Source of the DNA: CAZMNY01 sp964567745
Lineage (GTDB): Bacteria > Planctomycetota > Planctomycetia > Pirellulales > Pirellulaceae
Assembly: GCA_964567745.1 (NCBI GenBank)
Contig: CAZMNY010000002.1
Location: 252,738 to 316,737 of the forward strand
DNA length: 64,000 nucleotides
Direction of reading: 5' to 3'
Part shown: positions 23,844 to 32,486 of the stretch, piece after piece
How the letters are laid out: every line of letters starts with the position of its first letter
Position numbering within the stretch: position 1 is the first letter of the stretch
The notes under the pieces: generated by a model
Seen by the model: the letters and a program-made list of their open reading frames with translations, nothing else
What the model was told of the DNA's origin: nothing
The model's database searches: none
Program-made: the position numbers and the translations under genes

Positions 23844-25955
23844 TTAGTGTTCAGCCACGTAGACTCGCATGCTGTGATGGGTCAACAGAATGCGGCGCGA
23901 TCGAGGAAGAAGCGGGCCGTCGTATTCGGGGAAGGCGTCCTTGGGACTCGTTTCCGCTGTGTCCGCGTACAGTCGCCAGCGCGTCCCCTTGGCAACCGGC
24001 GGGATAATGAACTCACTAGGTTCCCCAGTCGAGTTGGCCATGATCAGCACGTCTCGGCCAATCTTGGGTCCGCCCAGTTGATGGCTCGGAGCGTTGAGCA
24101 CGCAGATGATCGCGTTGTCGCCTTGTTGCCATTCCACCGCAGTGCCGAGCGCGTCATACCAACTGACGTCCGGCAACCCATTCGGCGTGGCTGGCTTACC
24201 CGTGAGAAAACTGCGCCGTCTGAGCGTCGCTTGGTCTTTGCGAAGCTTGATCAGTGCCTGGCTGAAACGCAACATCTCGTCGTTGTCTTCCACAAGTGAC
24301 CAGTCGAACCAGGAAATCCCATTGTCTTGGCAGTAGGCGTTGTTGTTACCGTTTTGCGTGCGCCTGACTTCGTCGCCGGACAAGAACATGGGCACGCCCT
24401 GGCTGAGCATCAGGGTGGCGAACATGTTTTTCGTCTGTCGAGTTCGCGTCTGAGCGATCCCTTTTTGCGACGTGGGGCCCTCGACGCCGTAATTGTCGCT
24501 GATGTTGTGGTTGTCGCCGTCTCGGTTGCCTTCACCGTTCGCTTCATTGTGCTTATCGCGGTAAGTGACGAGGTCGTTGAGCGTGAAACCATCGTGCGAC
24601 GTAATAAAGTTGATGCTGCAATAGGGGGATCGACCCGCGTGTTCGTACAGGTCGGCGGAACCGGATAGCCGCGTGGCGAAGGCGCCGAGCGTTCCCGCGT
24701 CGCCTCGCCAAAACTTTCGCATGTCGTCTCGATAACGACCGTTCCACTCAGCCCAACGTTTTTCTTCGTGCGGATGATCGTATTGCGAATTGCCGAACGA
24801 GCCGACTTGGTATGCCCCGGCGGCATCCCACGCCTCGGCAATGATCTTGGTGTCGGCCAAAAGCGGATCGGCCGCGATAGCTTCGACCAGCGGCGGGTTG
24901 GGCATCAGATTGCCGTTGCGGTCGCGGCTAAGGATCGACGCCAAGTCGAATCGGAAACCGTCGATGTGGTAGTTGTGCACCCAGTGCCGCAAGCAATGGA
25001 AAATCATCTCGCGCACGATCGGATGGTTTCCGTTAACCGTGTTGCCGCAGCCGGAATAATTGGCGTATCGGCTGCCGCCATTGGCCAGCATATAATAGAC
25101 GTGGTTCTCGAGCCCTTTGAAGCTCAGCACCGGCCCGAGCTCATTGCCTTCGCAGGTGTGATTGAACACGACGTCCAAGATGACTTCGATTCCCGCCTGA
25201 TGCAGCGCCTTCACCATCTGCTTAAATTCACCGACCTGGTCGCCCGGCGTGTCGCCCGACTGATAGCCGCGGTGAGGCGAAAAGAAGGCCATGGGGTCGT
25301 AGCCCCAATAGTTGATTCGATCGGGCGCCTGTCCATAAATATCTTGCACAGGGAACTCGTGCACCGGCATCAATTCGACCGCGGTGACTCCGAGCGACTG
25401 CAGGTAGGGAATCTTCTCGATGACGCCCAAATAGGAGCCAGGATTCTCGACGCCGCTGCTCGCACTATTGGTAAAACCGCGAACGTGCATTTCGTAGATG
25501 ACGGTATCGGCGAGTTCGCGGCGCAAGTGCCGATCGCCTTCCCAATCGAAGAAATCATCGACAACGACACACTTCGGCGGTCGCAACACGCCATCGTCGC
25601 TCGATTGAAACTCACCGGCGAGCGCCTTGGCGTAGGGGTCGATCAACCTGGCGTTCGAGTCGAACCAGAACCCGCGCTCGGGATCGTGAGGCCCATCGGC
25701 TTGAAAATGATAGAGCTGGCCAGCTGCGAGGCCGGGCACAAACACGCTCCAAATATCGCCCCAGCGATCCTTGTCTCGATCAAACTCGACCACTTCCGCC
25801 GGATCGCGATCGTTGACATCGTTGTAGAGCAGTAGCCGCATGGCGGATGCCGAACGGCTAAAGACAATGAACTGCACTCCGCGATCATGTAACAGAGCCC
25901 CGTAGGGCAGCATGTGGGTGAATTGAAGTTCCGGGTGTTTCGGGCGCATCAGCAT
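23844..25955 (-). CDS. glgX: Glycogen debranching enzyme GlgX
   Basis: 703 residues. An N-terminal CBM48-like domain (about 10-110: YGALLHDRGVQFIVFS, GDIWSVFVPG) precedes a GH13 barrel. Conserved regions are DVVFNHT (region I), DGFRFDLAS (region II, nucleophile Asp), IIAEAWD (region III, acid Glu) and NFITSHDG (region IV). GlgX cuts alpha-1,6 branches in limit dextrins during glycogen breakdown. The start at 25955 (M-L-M-R-P) has a gaagga site about 11 nt upstream; the longer frame to 26096 adds a non-homologous leader. It is a single gene downstream of the tRNA-Leu mobile scar. Confidence 0.93.
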   Translation of the reverse strand: MLMRPKHPELQFTHMLPYGALLHDRGVQFIVFSRSASAMRLLLYNDVNDRDPAEVVEFDRDKDRWGDIWSVFVPGLAAGQLYHFQADGPHDPERGFWFDSNARLIDPYAKALAGEFQSSDDGVLRPPKCVVVDDFFDWEGDRHLRRELADTVIYEMHVRGFTNSASSGVENPGSYLGVIEKIPYLQSLGVTAVELMPVHEFPVQDIYGQAPDRINYWGYDPMAFFSPHRGYQSGDTPGDQVGEFKQMVKALHQAGIEVILDVVFNHTCEGNELGPVLSFKGLENHVYYMLANGGSRYANYSGCGNTVNGNHPIVREMIFHCLRHWVHNYHIDGFRFDLASILSRDRNGNLMPNPPLVEAIAADPLLADTKIIAEAWDAAGAYQVGSFGNSQYDHPHEEKRWAEWNGRYRDDMRKFWRGDAGTLGAFATRLSGSADLYEHAGRSPYCSINFITSHDGFTLNDLVTYRDKHNEANGEGNRDGDNHNISDNYGVEGPTSQKGIAQTRTRQTKNMFATLMLSQGVPMFLSGDEVRRTQNGNNNAYCQDNGISWFDWSLVEDNDEMLRFSQALIKLRKDQATLRRRSFLTGKPATPNGLPDVSWYDALGTAVEWQQGDNAIICVLNAPSHQLGGPKIGRDVLIMANSTGEPSEFIIPPVAKGTRWRLYADTAETSPKDAFPEYDGPLLPRSRRILLTHHSMRVYVAEH

Positions 25956-26560
25956 TCGTGGCGAGTCCTTCGTCCATCGGGGTAGTCTGTCTAGGGGGCT
26001 TGAAGGGGTTGAGTCATCCCGCCGATTGTTCGGCGCCGCGTCGAGGTTCACGCACCAATCAACGCAGCAAACGAACAAATCAACCCTTTGGTTCAAACAA
26101 CGCTAGACAATAGCACTCGCTGGTACGCGAAGACGCCATCGATCCTCTTAATTACGTGGTTTCCTGCATCCGACGTCACGTCGTGACGCGTAGGCCCGTC
26201 GCAGCTGAACAGACAAGCTATCGAGCTCGAATGGGTCGGCCGGATCAGGCTGTCGGGGCGAGCTAAGCAGGCCAGCGAATCCTTGCTGACTGTAGCTTCG
26301 ACCACCCTAGCCGATGGCCTTGAGTTGCTCCAGCCCCGAGTCTGAGACGATCGCGAAAGAGAGATTCGGTTGGGCCAGCTGCGGCGATTACAATGGTGCG
26401 TTCCGACTGAGAACCGGTCGTGCTCGCGACGCGGCTCGGTGGATCAGCCGGTGAGTGAATCCAACGAGAGGGCTCGTTGACAACGCGAACTGGGGGTACG
26501 TAGAATCGTCGTTTCCGCTGCCGCACCCCACCACCCTCTTGAACGAGTTCGCCGAACCGC
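25956..26560. other. Spacer between glgX and purM
   Basis: About 600 bp between two divergent genes. I see no gene with a convincing start or homology, no clear terminator and no repeat shared with the rest of the window. It presumably contains both promoters. Confidence 0.4.
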
Positions 26561-27625
26561 ATGGAGAAGGCCACGTACAAAGGCGCCGGCGTTGATTTGG
26601 ACGTATACGAGCAGTCGATGAGCCGTCTCCCGCGATTGATGCGGCGGACTTTTTCGCCTCGAGTCATGCGGCTCGATGGCGGTTTTGCCGGCCTTTTTAG
26701 GCTCGACTTCGCCAATCGCCTGTTCGCTCGCGACTATCAGGACCCGATCCTGGTCTCGTGCGCCGACGGTGTCGGCACCAAGTTGAAGATCGCCAAGCTG
26801 TCCGGGGTCCACAACACGGTTGGCGTCGATTTGGTGGCGATGAGTGTGAACGACGCGATTTGTTGCGGCGCCGAGCCGCTCTTTTTTCTCGACTATATCG
26901 CGATGTCGCACGACGACCCCGATGTCGTGGAACAGCTGGTTGAGGGCATCAGCGACGGCTGCATTGCGGGCGATTGTGCTCTGCTCGGCGGTGAGACCGC
27001 AATCATGCCTGACATGTATTCGCACGGCGACTATGACCTCGCTGGGTTCTGCGTTGGTGTCGTCGAGCGTCGCAGTTTGATCGACGGCCAAGCCATCTCG
27101 CCCACCGATGTTCTGATCGGCGTGGCTTCAAACGGCGTTCATTCCAACGGCTACAGTCTCGTCCGCAAGGTCGTGTTCGAGATGGAAGGCTTGGGCGTCA
27201 ATGACATGGTGGACGAGCTGGACTGTACGGTCGGCGAAGCGCTCCTGCGGCCGACCGAAATTTACGCTCGCCCAATTCGCAACGTGCTGAGCCACTATCG
27301 AGTGAAGAATGTCGTTCACGGCATCGCGCACATCACGGGCGGCGGCGTTCAGGAGAATCTGCAACGCATCTTGCCAGAGAATGTTCGAGCCGAGATTGAC
27401 CGCAACGCTTGGCCCACACCGCCGGTGTTCGATTGGCTTCAGCGATTGGGCGACATCGACAGCGACGAAATGGACCGCGTCTTCAATATGGGACTCGGTC
27501 TCGTGCTCGTCGTCAGCTCCTACTACGCCGACAACATCATTCGCATTCTTGGCGACGCCGGCACCGACTCATTCATCATCGGCGACGTCGTCGAAGGCGC
27601 CCGCGAAGTGGTCTGGAAGAAGTAA
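26561..27625 (+). CDS. purM: Phosphoribosylformylglycinamidine cyclo-ligase (AIR synthetase)
   Basis: 354 residues. PurM closes the imidazole ring of FGAM with ATP to give AIR in purine synthesis. The start TYKGAGVDLDVYE, the DGVGTKLKIA nucleotide segment, GVDLVAMSVNDAICCGAEPLFFLDY and LLGGETAIMPDMY are the standard motifs, with HITGGGVQENL in the C-terminal half. Length is normal. It stands alone rather than with other pur genes. Confidence 0.95.
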   Translation: MEKATYKGAGVDLDVYEQSMSRLPRLMRRTFSPRVMRLDGGFAGLFRLDFANRLFARDYQDPILVSCADGVGTKLKIAKLSGVHNTVGVDLVAMSVNDAICCGAEPLFFLDYIAMSHDDPDVVEQLVEGISDGCIAGDCALLGGETAIMPDMYSHGDYDLAGFCVGVVERRSLIDGQAISPTDVLIGVASNGVHSNGYSLVRKVVFEMEGLGVNDMVDELDCTVGEALLRPTEIYARPIRNVLSHYRVKNVVHGIAHITGGGVQENLQRILPENVRAEIDRNAWPTPPVFDWLQRLGDIDSDEMDRVFNMGLGLVLVVSSYYADNIIRILGDAGTDSFIIGDVVEGAREVVWKK

Positions 27626-27800
27626 CTCGCGCGATTTCGATTCGCGGGTAGCCCCTTTTTTGTGACGAACGATGGCTTCTAATTCTGGGGCTTGCCATTG
27701 GCAACTTGGCGGACTTCTTTTCCTCGTGTCGCTATTGCGAACACGTCCGGAACGGCGGTAGGCTGAGAGGCAGCCGAGTCCTTTACCGAAGAGGAATTCG

Positions 27801-28206
27801 ATGTCGGACGATCGAATGAGTGAAACGCAATCGTGGTCAAACAAGTTGCGTCGTCTTCTGGTCGTCATGCTTATGTCGCCACGCTCGAATGGGGCGTGGT
27901 GTCTGTGATCGTCCCTGGTTCCGCCGGTTGGAGTTATCTCCTTGGGGCCGTGATGGCCGGCGCGGCGGCATGGTGGGTCGCCTGCGACGCGCGCGATCGC
28001 GGGAAACCGATTCTTCACATCCTTCAGATGGTCATCTTCCTGTGTTGGCCGATCGCCATACCAACCTACTTGATCGCGTCTCGGGAATTCGCGGCCTGGG
28101 ACTAACTGTGTTGCATGCCGTCGGATTGATTTTGGTCTATTTAGCTACCTTCTTCGTGACCGTAGTCTCGATTTATGGTCTGCACGCCTACGCAAGTCAG
28201 CCGTAG
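27801..28206 (+). pseudogene. Small membrane protein gene broken by two frameshifts
   Basis: Starts at ATG 27801 with a gagga site, giving MSDDRMSETQSWSNKLRRLL, but homology-like sequence then jumps frame twice. The middle (EWGVVSVIVPGSAGWSYLLG, AAWWVACDARDRGKPI, MVIFLCWPIAIPTYLIASR) is in a second frame. The end (GIRGLGLTVLHAVG, then a membrane helix and HAYASQP, stop at 28206) is in a third. Adding one base near 27880 and one G in the cggga run at 28083-28087 restores a single protein of about 135 residues with four membrane spans. D-A-R-x-R-G, P-I-x-x-P-x-Y and R-G-x-R-G-L-G recall small planctomycete membrane proteins. Either a recent pseudogene or assembly indels. Confidence 0.6.
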
Positions 28207-28380
28207 CGCGCACGAGCGGTCACGTAGGCCTTGCCTGCGCAATTCGCTTAACCCGTTTGCCGAGTGCGAGTCTCAGCTCGGCGATCGAAAGCGCGTTCAT
28301 GCCAGCCTTGCCTGCGGCGGCGGGTTAAACGACTGCTCTTTGAGTGAAACGGAAATGCAACTACGTAGCGTGGCTTAACA

Positions 28381-30978
28381 CTAAGGACTCGTTTCGGCTT
28401 CATCGCGTTTCACATTGACAAACGATGACGACTCCGAAGAACCATTGTCAACGGAAAAATCGGCAGTCGATTTCGAGCTGCCCGCTTTTTCGAGTGCTTT
28501 GATGATTTGCGATTGGGTAATCGGACCATCGAAAAGAATAGGCTCGTTTGGCCTACCTGCGGGAAAGATCGCGTAGAACGGTATCGCACCGCTCGTGTTC
28601 CCGAGTTTGCGGAGCAAGTCGTTGATTTCCTCTTCCGCTTTTGATTTGTCGGCCTTGATGGCTACGATCCCATTCGTTTCGACAAAGCTCTTCGTCTTCT
28701 TCGTGTTTAAGGCGACCGCCTCATTTGATAGGCAGATCAGTCACGAAGGGGCCGTAAAGTCAACGAATACCGTTTTCGATTCGGCGGTCATCTGCTCAAG
28801 TAACTCGATCGAATACGGTCGCCACGCCAGTTCGGCTCCCTTGCCTCCGCGAACGGGTGGTTTTGCATCGCCGCCGTTTGTACCACTCATTATTTTGGCG
28901 ACTTCGTAATCGACATCCGCATGGAATCGGCCCTCCATCATTCCGAGAAGCCCGTCCGGCATGAAGATCGGCACGTTGACGAACGCCCCCCACCAAATCG
29001 CCAGCGTGAACACGGAAGCCTCAACCCAAACCCGCATTTGCTTGCCCCAAGGCTCGTAGATTGGCACTCGCCCGACCCACCAAAGCGCGGCCCAGATCGC
29101 GATCAACAGAGCAACTAGCGGCACAACGTAATATGCCGGTTGGACAAATGTGAGCAACATGACAACCGTGCCCAGTAGCACGAATCCCATGACGTGCTTG
29201 AACGTCTCCATCCAGGCCCCTGGCTTTGGCAGGAAGCCAACCAGTTTTGGAAACGCGCCAATGGCAATGAACGGAAACGCCATTCCCGCACCAACTGCAA
29301 AGAACGCCGTGTAGGTAACGAGAGGCGGCTGGTTTACCGCCCATGTTAAAGCGCCGCCAAGGGCCGGCCCGGTGCATGGCGTCGCGAGAATCGTCGTCAA
29401 AATGCCCTTGAAGAAAGCCCCCATCGGGCCTTCCTTCTGCGATAAATCGCCCACCTTGCTGCCAGTCGAAAACCCCGGTACTGGAATCTCCCATACGCCA
29501 AGAAAGCTAAGAGCAAATGCAAAAACGACGGCGGTAAGAACAATGTTAAACGTCGTGTTATTGAACTGCGACGCCCAAGCTTGCCTGAAAACGACGGCGA
29601 GTGTCGCCAACACCATGAACACCGACAATAGACCGGCCACATACCAGAGATTGAGCGCCATTACTCGCCCCCGGCTCTCCCCGGCCTGTTGCACAAACGA
29701 CATGACTTTGAGGCCAATCACTGGCAACACGCACGGCATGAAGTTCAAAATGAAGCCACCGAAAAACGCGATTGCCAAAACGAAAAGCATCGACTGATCG
29801 CTGTTTGATGGTGCTTTTGTCTTTACTGCGCTGAGATCAAGTTGAGGGCTCGCGGTTTCTGCTGGTTCCGTTGGTGTCGATTCGCGTGACGCCGCAGCGG
29901 CCCACTTGGAAACCTCAATGTAATCTGCGGCAACAAACGTCAACGCAACTGGTTCCGTACCAGCTTGCTCTCCAACAATCACCTCGGCTCGAAACGATGC
30001 CGCTCGCGGCATGTCGCAGTTTCGCTTGGTGCACGCTTGAAATCCGATAGCGCCAACGAGCTCGTGCGATCCCGGTTTCGCATCGGCTGGAACTTTGACT
30101 TCGACCGTCCAGGTTACTGCCGATTCGTGGTACTGCTGCGACACCAAATCAATTGCGGTGGGGTCAAGCGTTGGAGCCACCGAAGAAAGGGGCGATGAAG
30201 ATGGCCAGCCTTGATCTTGTTTCCATGCAATGAGAGTCGGCTTAGAAACAATCTCGGGATCCTTGTCCGCCACAGCGTAGACGTGCCATCCAGGCAAAGG
30301 TTCAGCGGTTAACCGAAACGTTATCGTTCCACCGGGGAGCACTTGCCCCGACGACATTTCGCCTCGGATCGTTACGCTCGAATTTGCATCTCCAAATTCC
30401 TGAACCGCGCGAACCACGTCGTAAGTTCCGGCGAAATCAACCGACACTTCCCTGTTCGAAATCGGAATGCAGGAACCGCCCTCCTTGCATATCTGCCCGT
30501 CAATCTTGATATCAAACTTAATGCTCTTCGGATCAACTCCCTCGCTGAGGCGAATTGGCGCTGTCCATACCACTTGGTCAGAGTGCTCTTCCGCTGGCAC
30601 TTCAAAAACGTCGTACTCCTTCAACTCGGGCGCTGGCTCGGCTTGAAAATCGCCAACGATCGTGAACTGTTCCGACTTGGCAACACGGATTTCGGTTTTT
30701 TGAGGTCCGCCTGGCAACTGCGTAATCGAATAGAGGTGCCAGCCCGGATCGATTAACGCCGTAATCACCAGCTGGCCTTCGTCACTATCTTTACCAACCT
30801 TGTACTCACCCGAAAACGTCGCGTCACCGCCAGCAACACCTGGCGAAAACGGCAGGTCGTCCAAGAAATTCAGCTTCGGCGGGTCCTGGGCGAACGCATT
30901 GCTGAACCCAGTGGCGGCGAGCAGAGCGAGGCTGAATACGACGAGTATGGTGGAGCGGAATATTGCCGAGCGTGGCAT
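28381..30978 (-). CDS. dsbD: DsbD-type transmembrane thiol reductase, putative selenoprotein (in-frame UGA at codon 746)
   Basis: 865 residues if the UGA at 28743-28741 is read as selenocysteine. Order: signal peptide (about 1-30); two DsbD alpha-like periplasmic domains, each with a cysteine pair (Q-I-C-K-E-G-G-S-C and A-C-T-K-R-N-C); a CcdA-like membrane domain with about eight spans and its redox pair (NFMPCVLPV and LATPCTGPALGG); and a C-terminal thioredoxin domain. That domain reads VFVDFTAPS-U-L-I-C-L-S-N-E-A-V-A-L where relatives have F-T-A-D-W-C-L-T-C-K-x-N-E. Thus U746 replaces the first catalytic Cys and C749 is the second. Downstream the frame stays open to a normal end. DsbD passes electrons from cytosolic thioredoxin to extracytoplasmic thiols. 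A bacterial SECIS-like hairpin follows the UGA. Confidence 0.85.
28708..28743 (-). promoter_or_regulatory. Candidate bacterial SECIS element with its UGA codon
   Basis: On the minus strand the UGA (28743-28741) is followed by 17 nt, then TGAGGC (28723-28718), loop GGTC (28717-28714) and GCCTTA (28713-28708). The six pairs are U-A, G-U, A-U, G-C, G-C and C-G. A GGUC loop about 23 nt after the UGA closely parallels the E. coli fdhF SECIS, where the loop G and U contact SelB and lie about 19-22 nt downstream. Spacing falls in the range accepted for bacterial SECIS elements. Confidence 0.7.
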
Positions 30979-31215
30979 TGGGTAATCCTTGGTGGGAGCA
31001 CTAGGCTGGAATCATGTGCAGATCGTGTCCTGCGATTCTACGTTGTCAGCTGAATTCTGGTCAACGCGAGCAACAGTCGCAGCACTCAACGTATTATCGG
31101 CCGACGGGAGAGGTCCGTCCGTGAACTGGAGCACAAATTGCCAAAGTCGCCGAAAACAGCGTATTCCACGCGCGAATAAGAACCTGTACGAGAACGATGC
31201 TGTCGAGGTTCAAAG

Positions 31216-32235
31216 CTAGGAGCTGATCAGCCCATCTCGGCTCGAGAGACTGCGAAGACGAGCCATCGCGGCGGCCAGTCGTTCACGAACTCGGGCCAAT
31301 GATTCGAATCGACGACGCTCAAACAGTAGCCAATTCAGCCAGTGATAGGGTGCCAGCAACACATTGGCCGAGTCGAGCGACGAGACGACGAGCGCGGTCG
31401 CGTCATGGTCGACGCCGGCCGCATCGCAGTAAGCGCTAAGCCCGACATCCCAAAACTGGCCGGTCCCCTGATCAAGGCTTCCCAGCAAACGCGAGACGTC
31501 GGCCAACTTCCAGTCCAATCGCATGGTGCCAAAATCGACAAATCCCGTCACGTCGTTCCCGCGATAGAAGATATGCTCCGACCAAATGTCTCGAATCGCC
31601 GGCCGCAACGGCACTCGGACATCAACGAATCGAGCCAAATCGGCTTTGGTTGAATCGATTAGCGTGGCGGCGAGCTGGACATATTCGACCAGCGCGCGGC
31701 TGGCAAACTCGAGTGTCGCATCGACGTCGACTCGCGCGGCCGCCATCAAGTGAATCGAACGTTGTAGGTGTTCGAGCCCGTCTACCCGTTCCGAGACGAT
31801 TGGCGCGGCGCTTGTCGGTCCGGGCCAGTTCGCGAGCGCTCGATGGAATTGAGCCAACGCGACTAGGCCGTTGGTCGCCTTCGCCTTACTCGGCGCTCGA
31901 TGAAAATCCGCCTCGCCTTCCATCCAAGGTTCGAGCTGCCATAGCGAACCCTTCAGCTCGACGAACGAACCGGTGCCGGAACTCAGCTGACGAGGCACGG
32001 GAATCTTATCGAACCCGTTGGATTGAACGGCGGACAAGACGTCGTGAATAAACTGCAGCCTGACTCGCGATGGATGTTCGCTCGGCCAACGACGAAGGCA
32101 GTGCAAACGCCCAAAGGCATGGCCACGCCAAAGCCGGGCACCGCTGAATCCGCCAGCCGCGCCCAAGTCTTGCCACTCGCCACCGTCTGCTCCAAATTGG
32201 CTCAAGACCATTTCAATGCTTGGATTGGTCATCAC
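31216..32235 (-). CDS. APH-family phosphotransferase-like protein
   Basis: 339 residues with an aminoglycoside-phosphotransferase/choline-kinase fold. The N-lobe shows an F-S-G-A-R-L-W-R-G nucleotide loop and LHCLRRWP. The catalytic region reads RPAIRDIWSEHIFYRGNDV, then GFVDFGTMRLDW, where V-D-F supplies the metal-binding Asp. The usual H-G-D-x-H-x-x-N loop is altered to R-D-I-W-S-E-H, as in several uncharacterised APH paralogues. Small-molecule or protein substrate unknown. It is a single gene, transcribed toward dsbD with 237 bp between them. Confidence 0.75.
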   Translation of the reverse strand: MMTNPSIEMVLSQFGADGGEWQDLGAAGGFSGARLWRGHAFGRLHCLRRWPSEHPSRVRLQFIHDVLSAVQSNGFDKIPVPRQLSSGTGSFVELKGSLWQLEPWMEGEADFHRAPSKAKATNGLVALAQFHRALANWPGPTSAAPIVSERVDGLEHLQRSIHLMAAARVDVDATLEFASRALVEYVQLAATLIDSTKADLARFVDVRVPLRPAIRDIWSEHIFYRGNDVTGFVDFGTMRLDWKLADVSRLLGSLDQGTGQFWDVGLSAYCDAAGVDHDATALVVSSLDSANVLLAPYHWLNWLLFERRRFESLARVRERLAAAMARLRSLSSRDGLISS

Positions 32236-32486
32236 GTCTTCATTTTAATCGACACCAACGGAAAGACCCTACCTCGAGTTCCGATTAGTGAAAATACGTC
32301 GCCCCTAACTATTTCGCAAGCTTGAAGGAATGGGCTATATTACCGTGCTTCATTTCTTCGCTTTGACGCTCGGCAGCGATGCTCGGCAACAAATCGACTT
32401 GTCCCGCCGACCCGCGTCACCACTCAGTCGTTTGCGAACCGTTCGGATTCGAACATTTGTGAACCGTTCCTTTTTGGAGTGTAGCG

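Noticed and set aside
24768..25835. A 355-codon plus-strand open frame opposite glgX
   Set aside because: It is a mirror of the strongly conserved glgX coding sequence and has no family features; long antisense frames are expected at this base composition.
27833..28206. Selenocysteine or programmed frameshift to explain the split small membrane gene
   Set aside because: The first break is not at a TGA aligned to a Cys and two separate shifts are needed with no slippery heptamer; decay or sequencing error is simpler.
28381..28617. A separate 78-residue gene downstream of a truncated dsbD
   Set aside because: Its sequence is the natural C-terminal part of the DsbD thioredoxin domain, in the same frame as the UGA-interrupted gene; no ribosome site precedes its ATG.
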